Translations under genes and position numbers: made by a program
In this document: in pieces, positions 30,123 through 38,651 of the stretch
Layout of the letters: every line of letters starts with the position of its first letter
Position numbering within the stretch: the stretch's first letter is position 1
The notes under the pieces: generated by a model
Database searches by the model: none
Told to the model about the DNA's origin: nothing
The model's input: the letters and a program-made list of their open reading frames with translations, nothing else
Source of the DNA: a virus
DNA length: 43,068 nucleotides
Virus record (IMG/VR): IMGVR_UViG_3300048930_000175
Coordinates: 1-43,068 of that record
Direction: 5' to 3' (one strand)

Positions 30123-30863
30123 ATGACAGCTGAACATGAAGACGGATTGCTTGATCGTCCTGAGATTCCAGATGGAGATGAGGAAGAAACCTCTACTCCT
30201 CCAGATGGAAACTCCCAGCTTGCGAAGAAGCTGGAAGAACTCACTACCAGTGTTCGTCAGGACGCGAGTTCTGCTGTCACTCTGGCTAAGCTGGTGGCAG
30301 ATCCGGACATTCGCCGGATTCTCGAAGCTCGTCAGGCTGGGAAGAAGATCAAGGTCTTGGATGGGGATGAAGATCCTGTCACCAAGACTCCTGAGCCAAC
30401 GAAGGATTTGGAAGAGATGACCAACCAGGAGCTCATGGCTCATCTGGCGAATACTCTCCAGAGCCAGGTTAATTCTCAAATCCAAAAGGCTCTTGAACCT
30501 GTGGTCTCTCAGCTGAGTCAGGTAGGTCAGGTCATGCAGTCTCAAAAGGCGAAAGAGGTTGCAACGGAGGTTGATCAGGTCCGGCAGAAGTATGAGGACT
30601 TCGATGACTTCAAGCCTGACATGCTCAAGCTCAATCAGTCGAATCCTGACCTTTCTGTTGAGGAGCTTTATCTTATCGCCAAGCGACGGAAGGGTGGTCC
30701 TTCTGTCAACTCTCGTACACAAACCGAGCGTCCGACAACTGTGACCCGAACTCGGGTTGCTGGAAAGCCGAAGCCTGGAGTTGGGGTGACTGGTCGAAAT
30801 GCCTTTAACTCGCTCTTGGCTGACGCTCTTGAACGTCTTCCGATTTCTGGAATGGATGACTAA
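30123..30863 (+). CDS. Capsid scaffolding/assembly protein (probable)
   Basis: 246 aa immediately upstream of the major capsid gene. The N-terminal 40 residues are very acidic and Pro/Thr-rich, the middle has long helices (NQELMAHLANTLQSQVNSQIQKALEPVVSQLSQVGQVMQSQ) and the C-terminus is basic. This order, with no catalytic motif, is the usual profile of scaffold proteins. Confidence 0.75.
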   Translation: MTAEHEDGLLDRPEIPDGDEEETSTPPDGNSQLAKKLEELTTSVRQDASSAVTLAKLVADPDIRRILEARQAGKKIKVLDGDEDPVTKTPEPTKDLEEMTNQELMAHLANTLQSQVNSQIQKALEPVVSQLSQVGQVMQSQKAKEVATEVDQVRQKYEDFDDFKPDMLKLNQSNPDLSVEELYLIAKRRKGGPSVNSRTQTERPTTVTRTRVAGKPKPGVGVTGRNAFNSLLADALERLPISGMDD

Positions 30864-30874
30864 GGAGATCCCAA

Positions 30875-31846
30875 ATGCCTACGACTCTGCCTTCTCTTAC
30901 CCGGTCGATTGATGACTACTTCGTGTCGACATGGTATGAGATCCGTCCCCAGGCGATTGATCAGATTCTCGATGCGATCGTTATGTGGGCGGCTCTGAAA
31001 GACTTCGGGTGCATGACCACCCAGGTTGGTGGGGAGTACATCACCCGTACTGTCCGTTACGGCGAAGCTACGACCAAGGCCGTGCAGAAGGGAGATATCC
31101 TCAACGATGGTGAGCCCGAGCTTGAGACCATGGCTCGGTGGACCTGGCGGTATCTGACCTCGCACATTCAGCGTTCGGCGATTGATGACCAGAAGAACAA
31201 CGGGAAGAACAAGATCAAGTCTCTTGTTGCTACTCGTCTCCAGGCCGCGAAGGAAGCTATGGAGCAGGATTACGAAGCCAAGCTGCTTCAGGCTGAGGTC
31301 ACTGGAGAGACTGGAAAGGAAATCCAGGGATTTAATGATATCGTTCCGGCGTATGCGAATCGGGCGACGGGGACCTACGGCGCTATCGACCGCTCGAACT
31401 CTTGGTGGCAGCCGAAGTACAAGCAGCTCACGGCTCCGTATGATGTGAACTTGATCACGGACATGAAGAATTTGTATAACACGGTTCACAACAACCAGAG
31501 TCCGCCGAATCTGATCATCACCGATCAGACTCTGTTCGAGCTCTATGAAGACTTCGCTCTGGATGCTTCGCAGATCGTGAAGTCCAACGGGAACAAGCTG
31601 GCAGATCTTGGCTTTGAAGTCCTGATGTTCAAGGGCAAGCCGATGATCTGGACCCCGAACATCACCGCGAACAACATGCTCTTTATGAACATGAAGTACG
31701 TCGAGCTGGTGTATGATCCCCAGATGTGGTTTGACATGACCGAATGGAAGACCATCCCCAAGCAGCTTGAGCGCATTGCTCACATCATCTCTGCTTGCAA
31801 CCTGATCTCGTCCCAGCTCCGTCGTCATGGTCGGCTCTACGCTTAA
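30875..31846 (+). CDS. Major capsid protein (HK97-fold, probable)
   Basis: 323 aa following the scaffold gene, with a GGAG site upstream. N-terminal helical arm, a long-helix segment (KNKIKSLVATRLQAAKEAMEQDYEAKLL), a YDVNLITDMKNLYNT helix and a C-terminal ELVYDPQMWFDMTEWKTIPKQLERIAHI region are typical of HK97-like capsid proteins. No protease gene is adjacent. A full-length antisense frame across it is ignored as a codon-bias by-product. Confidence 0.82.
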   Translation: MPTTLPSLTRSIDDYFVSTWYEIRPQAIDQILDAIVMWAALKDFGCMTTQVGGEYITRTVRYGEATTKAVQKGDILNDGEPELETMARWTWRYLTSHIQRSAIDDQKNNGKNKIKSLVATRLQAAKEAMEQDYEAKLLQAEVTGETGKEIQGFNDIVPAYANRATGTYGAIDRSNSWWQPKYKQLTAPYDVNLITDMKNLYNTVHNNQSPPNLIITDQTLFELYEDFALDASQIVKSNGNKLADLGFEVLMFKGKPMIWTPNITANNMLFMNMKYVELVYDPQMWFDMTEWKTIPKQLERIAHIISACNLISSQLRRHGRLYA

Positions 31847-31889
31847 AGCGTTTTAACTCCAAGGAAAGCTCTCAGAAAGGACCCAAGCA

Positions 31890-32393
31890 ATGACGGATAA
31901 GATGATCTTCGTGACGCAGACCGTCACACAGACTTCTACGACTGACCTCGAAGGCGTTGGATGCCTTCGGTGGATCGGTGACAAGTGCTATCGTTGGGTG
32001 AAGAACAACTCCGGTGGTGCGCTGGCGATCGGTGAGCTGGTGTGCCATGATGAAGCTCTGTCTGATCCCTCGGACATCTTCGAGAGTGTCAAGGATCCCG
32101 CGACTGCTCGCCTGATGCTTCTGGCGGGTATTGTTGTCGCCACGACTGTGGCTGATGGTTCGTACTGCTGGATTCAGGTTCTCGGCTACTGCGAGAGCGT
32201 GATTCTGACGAATGCTACCAACGTCACCGTGACCGTTGGTGCGTTCATCAAGCCTGTGAACAGTGCGAATTACGGCACTCTCGATGCCGCTACTCAGCCT
32301 CTGTATCGGCGGAATCTCCAGACCCTGGAAGCTTACGCAACTCACACCACGCCCTCCACGGCGTATAAGAAGTGCATTGTGAATTGCGTGTAA
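31890..32393 (+). CDS. Head decoration/stabilisation-like protein
   Basis: 167 aa, beta-rich. The KNNSGGALAIGELVCHDEA, ARLMLLAGIVVATTVADGSYCWIQVLGYCESV and VGAFIKP segments are typical of small capsid-associated proteins encoded right after major capsid genes. A strong terminator follows its stop, so it ends the capsid transcription unit. Confidence 0.65.
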   Translation: MTDKMIFVTQTVTQTSTTDLEGVGCLRWIGDKCYRWVKNNSGGALAIGELVCHDEALSDPSDIFESVKDPATARLMLLAGIVVATTVADGSYCWIQVLGYCESVILTNATNVTVTVGAFIKPVNSANYGTLDAATQPLYRRNLQTLEAYATHTTPSTAYKKCIVNCV

Positions 32394-32411
32394 TCTGGTG
32401 AGGCAACGGCA

Positions 32412-32445
32412 GGTCAGGAGGGGTGACACCCTCCTGGCCTTTTTT
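32412..32445 (+). terminator. Strong rightward rho-independent terminator after capsid genes
   Basis: GGTCAGGAGGG (32412-32422) pairs with CCCTCCTGGCC (32429-32439; one G-U) around GTGACA and runs into T6. It would stop most transcription after the abundantly needed capsid genes and lower expression of the tail genes downstream. Confidence 0.9.
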
Positions 32446-32460
32446 CTCTAAGGACTTTTC

Positions 32461-33102
32461 ATGCGAAGCATTACGATCTCCATCGCGTCTGTAGACTCGA
32501 TTCCTAGCGAAGCTTTAGGGAGTCATCTAGCTACTTGTGTAGAAGCTGGAAGGATTTTTGAGAAGGTTCAGATCTCTACGCCGATAAACGTCTTGCCTCA
32601 CTCGAATGCTCGGGTGTTGAGCATGAAGCAAGCGCTTGAGGCAGGGAGTGATTACATTCTCTATATTGATGACGATACCCTCATGCCCTACGGCGGTCTT
32701 GGGATGCTTCTTGAGACGCTTGAAAAACACAAGGCTCAGGCTGTGAGCGGGCACTACTATCGACGAGGGTATCCTTACACCTGTGTCTGGAGCGTGGTGA
32801 GGGATGACTTTATCTCTCAAGCCGATGCGAAGGCAGGGATTCATCGAATCGACACCTCTGGGCTAGGGTGTGCTCTCATCGACGTGAACTTCGTGGCGGA
32901 GAAGATGACTCCTCCGCTCTTCCAGATGACGGAAATGGCTTCGGGGAACCTGATTGCAACAGACGATGTTACCTTCTTTACTAAGCTAAAGGCTTCTGGG
33001 GGAGTGCTTCTTGGTGACGCTCGGGTGAGGTGTACTCACCTAGGAGAGCGTGTGGAAATCAACGACCAGAGTGTGCTTAGGCTTCGTCAGAACTGTCTCT
33101 AA
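32461..33102 (+). CDS. GT-A-fold glycosyltransferase (family-2-like)
   Basis: 213 aa. A strand-helix start (ITISIASVDSIPSEALGSHL) leads to YILYIDDDTLMPYGGLGMLL, where D70-D72 form the metal/nucleotide-sugar-binding DxD element. The later ATDDVTFFTKLKASGG (about 170-186) fits the acceptor-side acidic motif. It probably adds a sugar, either to a virion or host-surface component or to modified DNA. It lies alone between the capsid terminator and the neck genes. Confidence 0.8.
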   Translation: MRSITISIASVDSIPSEALGSHLATCVEAGRIFEKVQISTPINVLPHSNARVLSMKQALEAGSDYILYIDDDTLMPYGGLGMLLETLEKHKAQAVSGHYYRRGYPYTCVWSVVRDDFISQADAKAGIHRIDTSGLGCALIDVNFVAEKMTPPLFQMTEMASGNLIATDDVTFFTKLKASGGVLLGDARVRCTHLGERVEINDQSVLRLRQNCL

Positions 33103-33141
33103 GATAGTTCTACCCATGAACTTTCTGAGGAAAGGGATCAT

Positions 33142-33390
33142 ATGGCTCTTGTTGACTACCCGTTTGGTGGTGGAATCACCCACAAGATGGCTGTTAAGAT
33201 GGGAAACAAGCGAGCTTTTCGAGATCTCCGGAAGTCCCGTCGCATCGGCACCAAGGCTGGGGCGCCGACGGATGATGTCGACCTGGCTGCAGCGAATGGG
33301 GATTTGCTCTGGGATTCGACGAACTCGGATATCTACCGAGCTTCGAATGTCGCTGCTTCTACTACCACTTGGACGAAGATCGTGGACTAA
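33142..33390 (+). CDS. Small hypothetical structural protein
   Basis: 82 aa, MALVDYPFGGGITHKMAVKMGNKRAFRDLRKSRR..., basic N-terminus followed by a fibre-like Ser/Thr/Asp-rich end (LLWDSTNSDIYRASNVAASTTTWTKIVD). GAGGAAAGG lies upstream. Probably a minor virion protein; function unknown. Confidence 0.65.
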   Translation: MALVDYPFGGGITHKMAVKMGNKRAFRDLRKSRRIGTKAGAPTDDVDLAAANGDLLWDSTNSDIYRASNVAASTTTWTKIVD

Positions 33391-33399
33391 GGAGGCTTT

Positions 33400-34068
33400 A
33401 TGACTCTTTCCGAGCTTCGTCAGGCAGTTATCGACTCCTGCGGGAGGACGGATAAGGATGATGTGATTGATCGAGGGATTAACCTTGGGCTGAGGAAGCT
33501 CGGGATGCTTCATCCCTTTTCGAGTTTTTTGATTCAGGACGACATCGCCCTTGCGACGGATGAGCTTTCTGTGGACCTTCCGGCTGAGGCTTATAAGGTC
33601 TGGGAGGTTAGGCTCATCGACGGAACGTCGTCTTATCCGCTCACGCAGAAAACGAAGATCTGGATTACCGAGCGCTGGCCGAATATCGAGGATGATAATC
33701 CCTGTAAGCCGGATTGTTTCTATGTTGAGAATGGAACAATCTATCTGAATACGGTGTCGGATGGGGATTATGACCTCCGGGTTACATACCTCAAGTTGGC
33801 AGAAGACTTTGCTGATGACGCTACGGAAAATCCGATTCCTGGGTCAGACCTTGCTCTGATCAACTGGGCGACTTCTTACGTCTTCCGGACACTGGAACAG
33901 TTTGACAACGCTCGGGAATGGGAAGCTCAGTTTCTTCGAGAGGCGAGTGATCTCATCCGGGCTGACAAACGAAACAACATTCTCTTTGCTCACTCAGGGT
34001 TTTCTGCTGAGTCTTCCCGGCCTGGACCGAATCCGTGGGAAGATCCCTTTGTTCGAAGGAGTACCTAA
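33400..34068 (+). CDS. Head-tail adaptor / neck protein (probable)
   Basis: 222 aa. It begins MTLSELRQAVIDSCGRTD with a helical, then beta, then helical arrangement. The DLALINWATSYVFRTLEQFDNAREWEAQFLREASDLIRADKR C-terminal helices match podoviral adaptor proteins that join the portal to the tail. It lies between the capsid genes and the tail nozzle gene, as expected. Confidence 0.65.
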   Translation: MTLSELRQAVIDSCGRTDKDDVIDRGINLGLRKLGMLHPFSSFLIQDDIALATDELSVDLPAEAYKVWEVRLIDGTSSYPLTQKTKIWITERWPNIEDDNPCKPDCFYVENGTIYLNTVSDGDYDLRVTYLKLAEDFADDATENPIPGSDLALINWATSYVFRTLEQFDNAREWEAQFLREASDLIRADKRNNILFAHSGFSAESSRPGPNPWEDPFVRRST

Positions 34069-35061
34069 ATGCCTTCTAGTGGTGATGGAACCGGGTGGGA
34101 TGAAACACTTCCCACGAATAGCGAGTATGTGAAAGACGGGCCGTTGGAGATTCGGGATCTCAGGAAAGGAACCCGCATCCGGCTGGCTAAGGAACACGTG
34201 CTTCCGGCGAGTAGCTCAGCGGGTGGTGAGCACAAGGCTGGGAGTGCTGTGGCGTATTATCAGTCCAGCGCTCCAACCCAACGGCCTGATGCTTCTACGT
34301 CACTCTCTGCTGCTGACAACGGTCGGTTGTTTGTGGATTCGGATGACAAAAAGCTTTATGTCTATGTCCACGGAACTGGCTTCGTTCAGATCGTCGGAGA
34401 TCTGGCAAGCGGGCAGGTGACGGAAGCAAAGATTGCAACGGGAGCGGTGACAGAAACGAAGATCGGCACTGGTGCAGTTACAACAAACAAGATCGATGCT
34501 GGGGCTGTGACGAATGTTAAGCTCAGCGCAAACTCTATCGGGACCAGTAACATCGTTGCTCTGGCTGTCACCGAGGCCAAGCTTGCTGCGGCTGTGACTG
34601 CTCAGCTTCTCAAGGCCAATAACTTTGCTGTTGTGGCAGATCAGAAGACTTCTGGCACAAATGGGCAGACAGTTACTTCTGGTGGTTGGAGAAAGCTGGA
34701 TCTGAATACTGAAGTCACGGATACAGGAAACCTGGTCTCTCTGTCGTCCAATGTGATGACCCTTGAGATTGGAGGTTATCTTGTCCTGGCTCTTTGTCCT
34801 GTCCGAGGGAGCTCAGGTCAGGTTGCTCAGACCCGGCTTTACAACAACACCACTGCAGCGGTTGCGATCACGGGCCAGTCTGTGTCCACACCTGCTAGTG
34901 CAAACTCGACTGGGATGAGTGTCTTGGTCGGATACGTCTGGTGTCCATCTGCCTATGCCTTTGAGCTTCAAATGCAATCCAGTGCTAACGTGAACACTGG
35001 CGGAGCAGGGTCTTACGGGACAGAGGTCTATACCCAGGTCTTTATCATCAAGGTTAGCTGA
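34069..35061 (+). CDS. Tail fibre or virion protein with GAVT-type repeats and C1q-like head
   Basis: 330 aa. Residues 115-180 contain repeated GxVTxxKI units (SGQVTEAKIATGAVTETKI, GAVTTNKIDAGAVTNVKL), a stalk motif of trimeric fibres. The C-terminal 130 residues are a beta-sandwich resembling C1q/TNF-like tip domains. The start directly follows the previous stop (TAAATG). It is a second receptor-binding candidate besides 23672-25201. Confidence 0.7.
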   Translation: MPSSGDGTGWDETLPTNSEYVKDGPLEIRDLRKGTRIRLAKEHVLPASSSAGGEHKAGSAVAYYQSSAPTQRPDASTSLSAADNGRLFVDSDDKKLYVYVHGTGFVQIVGDLASGQVTEAKIATGAVTETKIGTGAVTTNKIDAGAVTNVKLSANSIGTSNIVALAVTEAKLAAAVTAQLLKANNFAVVADQKTSGTNGQTVTSGGWRKLDLNTEVTDTGNLVSLSSNVMTLEIGGYLVLALCPVRGSSGQVAQTRLYNNTTAAVAITGQSVSTPASANSTGMSVLVGYVWCPSAYAFELQMQSSANVNTGGAGSYGTEVYTQVFIIKVS

Positions 35062-35062
35062 T

Positions 35063-37060
35063 ATGAAGACAAGAGCTTTCGTCCCGCATGACTCGATCTT
35101 CCCGTTTCTTGGGGTGGATTATCTTAGCCCGTCGTCTCTCAAAGACCCTAGGTTTTCTCCAGAGGTCTCAAACATTGCTCTGTCCAAGGGAGCTCTGGGA
35201 AAGCGGGGAGGGTATACCAGTCTCGGAACCGGACTCTCTGGAATCGTCAAGGCTCTTGCGGAGTTTGAACGAGCGGACGGGACGAAGATTCTTGTGTGTA
35301 TCACGTCCACTGGAGTCTTTAAGTACGAGAGTGCAGGAGAGACGTGGGATGATTTGACTGGACTAGAGACGATTGCAGATATCAACACCGCATGGCCTTT
35401 GGAGGATATCCGTCTTCTCGACGACATGCCAATTGGAAACGGGGTTGATCCGCCTCCGGTTGACACAGCTTCGATGCTTCATACCATCGGAGACACCGGG
35501 ACTGGTCCGATTTATCAGCTCTCGTCTACGTTCAGTCCGGCAAAGGACTGGACTGGGTACAGCTATATCGAGTTCTGGTTCCGGTCTTCCATCGCTCTGG
35601 ATGCAGGTGATCTGAGTGTTGGAATCTCTGAGACTACGGACATGGCTGCTGCGACGCTTTTTGACCTGCCTGCTATCACCGCAGAGACATGGACCTATGT
35701 CCGGATCGCAGCGGATATGTCTGCACTGAATGCTGTTCTCAACTGGGGGCTTGTCCTGAACGTGGATAAGGGAGGGTTTTACTTCAACCTCCATAACATC
35801 TACCTCGGAACGTTTGAAGGAAGTGACACAGAAGACGTCGACTGGATTGTCTCCACAGACTCAGCAGGGACGTTTTTGATCTTCACAAACAACACCGATC
35901 CTCCGAAGATGTGGGATGGGTCAACTGCGACGATTGAGGATCTTCCTGTTGACATCGCAAATTTCGAGACCTGTAAGTGCCTCGGGCAGATCAATGGATA
36001 TCTGTTTCTCGGAAACGTGACAATCAACGGAGCGAATGGCCCCAAGGGTGTCGTGTGGTCGAATGTCGGAGACTTTACCGACTGGACCACAGGAACCTCC
36101 GGTTCTGCACTGGTCCCGAGTATCAGGGGCGAGATTCTTCGCATCCTTCCCTTGGCTGATCGGCTGGTGATCTACGGAGATCGGAGTATCTCCCAGATCA
36201 TCTACGTCGGAGGCTCAGTCACCTTTGCGTTTGAGACGGTGGTGACGGATTCCTCTCTCGTCTCCCCTCGTGCAGTCGTGAACCTAGGACCAGTTCATCT
36301 ACTCATGGGAAAGGGAAATGTCTTTTTCTACGACGGCGGCCGTCAGCTGACAAAGGTCGGAGATCGGATTTTCAGAAAATACCGGCAGGATTTTTCTCTC
36401 GAAAACCTCTCCAAAGCCTTCGCGCATGTGGACTTTCAGGCTGAGATGGTGTATCTCATCCTCCCCACAAGTGCGACGAGTTGTGAGATCTTTGTCGGTG
36501 AGTTCGACCACAACGCTCTGGCGGATGTGAGATGGACCATCTACACCTTCGCAGATGTGCCGAGTGCGATGGGAGAATACTCCGCCCAAGACACCATTGC
36601 GTGGGATTCGACTACTCTTGTCGGGTTCAACTGGCCCGGAGCGACTTGGGCATGGAATGAAACATCGTCTGGAGGAGACTACCCGCTGACGGTGTTTGGG
36701 TCAGGGTCGGATGTGTTTCTTCTCTCGTCAGCTGCGTCGAGTGACAACGGAGAGGACATAGAGTCTTTCTGGGACTCTGTGGATTTCACGGTTCCTGGGG
36801 CTCATCGCTCGTTTAAGTCTCGCTGGCAGGAGATTGAACTTGAGCTCAGGGGGACGTCGGTTGATGTTCAGTATTCCACAGACGGGGGGCTGACGTTCAC
36901 TGATATCGAAACCCTGACACTCACCCCAACCTTTGACACCTATCGGGTGTTTTTTGACACGGTATCAGATCGGATGCGGATCAGGCTTCGTTCTGATGGA
37001 ACAGACACCTTTGAACTCCAATGGCTTCGAGTCTGGTATCGTCCAGGAGCAGCTAGATGA
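35063..37060 (+). CDS. Tail tubular/nozzle-like protein (podovirus gp10/stabilisation type)
   Basis: 665 aa, all-beta, with repeated strand-turn units and many Trp/Asp. The opening VDYLSPSSLKDPRFSPEVSNIALSKGALGKRGGY is the characteristic start of podoviral nozzle/stabilisation proteins, which carry a beta-propeller. Later ADRLVIYGDRSISQI and VNLGPVHLLMGKGNVFFYDGGRQ are also typical. It would cap the tail tube before ejection. Confidence 0.7.
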   Translation: MKTRAFVPHDSIFPFLGVDYLSPSSLKDPRFSPEVSNIALSKGALGKRGGYTSLGTGLSGIVKALAEFERADGTKILVCITSTGVFKYESAGETWDDLTGLETIADINTAWPLEDIRLLDDMPIGNGVDPPPVDTASMLHTIGDTGTGPIYQLSSTFSPAKDWTGYSYIEFWFRSSIALDAGDLSVGISETTDMAAATLFDLPAITAETWTYVRIAADMSALNAVLNWGLVLNVDKGGFYFNLHNIYLGTFEGSDTEDVDWIVSTDSAGTFLIFTNNTDPPKMWDGSTATIEDLPVDIANFETCKCLGQINGYLFLGNVTINGANGPKGVVWSNVGDFTDWTTGTSGSALVPSIRGEILRILPLADRLVIYGDRSISQIIYVGGSVTFAFETVVTDSSLVSPRAVVNLGPVHLLMGKGNVFFYDGGRQLTKVGDRIFRKYRQDFSLENLSKAFAHVDFQAEMVYLILPTSATSCEIFVGEFDHNALADVRWTIYTFADVPSAMGEYSAQDTIAWDSTTLVGFNWPGATWAWNETSSGGDYPLTVFGSGSDVFLLSSAASSDNGEDIESFWDSVDFTVPGAHRSFKSRWQEIELELRGTSVDVQYSTDGGLTFTDIETLTLTPTFDTYRVFFDTVSDRMRIRLRSDGTDTFELQWLRVWYRPGAAR

Positions 37061-37341
37061 GTCTCTCACAGATCCTAATCTCTGAGCCTAAGCCGCTTCC
37101 TCCGAGAGGGAGTCCGGAGGTATATACCTACCTCAACTCCCTGCACTCATACCTGAACCGGATTTTCTCCCGGTTCACCGAAGACCAGCTAAAGACAGAA
37201 GTCCTTCCTCAAGGGGTTTCTGGGAACATCCTCTACCATAACGGCACGTCCTGGATCGTCTTGGCTCCACCGAGCCTTGATGGAACTTACTCTCTCGAAC
37301 TTACCAAGTCTGGGTCTACGATCATCCTGGCTTGGGCTTAA
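37057..37341 (+). CDS. Small hypothetical virion protein
   Basis: 94 aa beginning MSLSQILISEPKPLPPRGSPEVYTYL, with an amphipathic helix (YLNSLHSYLNRIFSRF) then a fibre-like strand-rich end (YHNGTSWIVLAPPS...). It overlaps the nozzle gene by ATGA. It is probably a minor tail component that contacts fibre or nozzle. Confidence 0.65.
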   Translation: MSLSQILISEPKPLPPRGSPEVYTYLNSLHSYLNRIFSRFTEDQLKTEVLPQGVSGNILYHNGTSWIVLAPPSLDGTYSLELTKSGSTIILAWA

Positions 37342-37352
37342 GGAGATCAAAC

Positions 37353-37991
37353 ATGCAAATCGTACGAGTCCGAAACCCCGAAGGTGTTGATGAGGTGAAG
37401 AAACATTTCCTCGAGGAATCCGACTGGACTCCTGAGCACACAGCTAAGCAACTCAAGGAACTTCTTCTCGCAGACCCGGAAGCGTGTTGTTTCTTGGCTG
37501 CAGTAGAGAAAGAAGAGATTGTCGGGTTCATGATCTCCGTTGCTGCACCGGGGCAGAGTCATGTGTTCGTTCTCCAAGCCTGGGCAGGTCCAGGGTTTCC
37601 GGTCAAGGACAGAGATCGGATGTTTATCCGGACCTGTACCTGGGCTGAGTCCCTTGGACGCAAGGGCTTGCGTATGGAGACCAAACGACCTGAGGCCGCG
37701 TGGGAGCGACGTTGGGGGTTTGTCCATCACTCGACGATCATGAGCTTTGACATTCCAGACGATATGGACTTCTCTTTTCTGAGAGGCAACAACAATGGCC
37801 GGAAACTCGAGTCCGAAGTCAGTCAGCACCCTGAGCGACGCACAGACGAAGATCTCGCGGGAGATCAGGGGATTTCTAGAGGGAAAGATCGGTCAGGCTC
37901 CGGAGACTTACTCCGGGACACTGGTGGCTCCGCTGATTCCTCAGCTTCAGAGCAACTTGAACTCTTTGACTCAGGGGATGTCGATAGCTGA
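37353..37991 (+). CDS. GNAT-like acetyltransferase with a tail overlapping the next gene
   Basis: 212 aa from ATG 37353 (MQIVRVRNPEG), with AAGGAGAT upstream. An upstream Met would overlap the prior gene. Residues 1-135 fit a GNAT fold: EEIVGFMISVAAPGQSHVFVLQAW strands, then RTCTWAESLGRKGLRMET and WERRWGFVHHS. The canonical acetyl-CoA loop (QxxGxG) is not clear, so activity is uncertain. The last 66 residues are a disordered, Ser/Asp/Glu/Arg-rich tail encoded in a 197-nt overlap with the next gene. Confidence 0.6.
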   Translation: MQIVRVRNPEGVDEVKKHFLEESDWTPEHTAKQLKELLLADPEACCFLAAVEKEEIVGFMISVAAPGQSHVFVLQAWAGPGFPVKDRDRMFIRTCTWAESLGRKGLRMETKRPEAAWERRWGFVHHSTIMSFDIPDDMDFSFLRGNNNGRKLESEVSQHPERRTDEDLAGDQGISRGKDRSGSGDLLRDTGGSADSSASEQLELFDSGDVDS

Positions 37992-38640
37992 TCAGCTTGA
38001 TGCGGCGATGAGGAATGCTATCCGAGATGCTCTGGCTGGTCAGCCGTCGTATAAGCTTGACCCTAAGAGCACCTCGGATTACTTTGAAAAGGGTGTCAAG
38101 GCTCCCATGCTCAGGGCATTTGACCAGGACATTGCTCCTCGGCTAAATGACTCCTTTGCTTCGCATGGGGCGTTGTTTAGCTCACGCCGAGCGGATGCCA
38201 CCCGACAGGCTTTGGAAGGTTTGAACACATCCCTTGCTTCTGAGCTTTCAAAAGCTGTTTTCTCCAACCAGCAGCTAGAGGCTCAGCTGATGGAGAGTGC
38301 TAAGAATCGCCAGCTTCAGGGTGTTCAGCTTGGAGCCCAGCAGAGCATGCTCCCTGCTACTCGGGCTAGTGCGTTTTCGCAAGCTCTTGCTCCGTATCAG
38401 GCTCAGCAGCAGAACTTGGCTGATAGCGCATATGAACAGTTCCTGCGGACTCAACCTGAGAACTCTCCATGGCTTCAGCGAGGGATGGAGTATATCGGAA
38501 CTCCAATGACCAGGCAGTATACTCCTCAGCCGAGTCCTTGGGCGACTATCGGAACACAGGCTGTTGGAACTCTAGCTGGTGGACTGGTCAATCCTTTGGC
38601 TGGCATGTTGAGTGGTGCAGTTAGTGGTAGGATTTTCTAA
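37795..38640 (+). CDS. Internal virion protein (gp14-like position)
   Basis: 281 aa. Helical with long Gln/Ala-rich segments (QQLEAQLMESAKNRQLQGVQLGAQQ), and a C-terminal Gly/Ala-rich hydrophobic run (IGTQAVGTLAGGLVNPLAGMLSGAVSG) that could insert in a membrane. The order nozzle, small internal protein, coiled-coil protein, giant protein mirrors the T7-type internal-core cluster that is ejected with DNA. Its first 197 nt are also coding in another frame. Confidence 0.65.
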   Translation: MAGNSSPKSVSTLSDAQTKISREIRGFLEGKIGQAPETYSGTLVAPLIPQLQSNLNSLTQGMSIADQLDAAMRNAIRDALAGQPSYKLDPKSTSDYFEKGVKAPMLRAFDQDIAPRLNDSFASHGALFSSRRADATRQALEGLNTSLASELSKAVFSNQQLEAQLMESAKNRQLQGVQLGAQQSMLPATRASAFSQALAPYQAQQQNLADSAYEQFLRTQPENSPWLQRGMEYIGTPMTRQYTPQPSPWATIGTQAVGTLAGGLVNPLAGMLSGAVSGRIF

Positions 38641-38651
38641 AGGATCTTCAC

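Noticed and set aside
30860-31828. 322-codon frame antisense to the major capsid gene
   Set aside because: Covers the capsid gene almost exactly, has no start signal and no recognisable domain; a by-product of codon bias.
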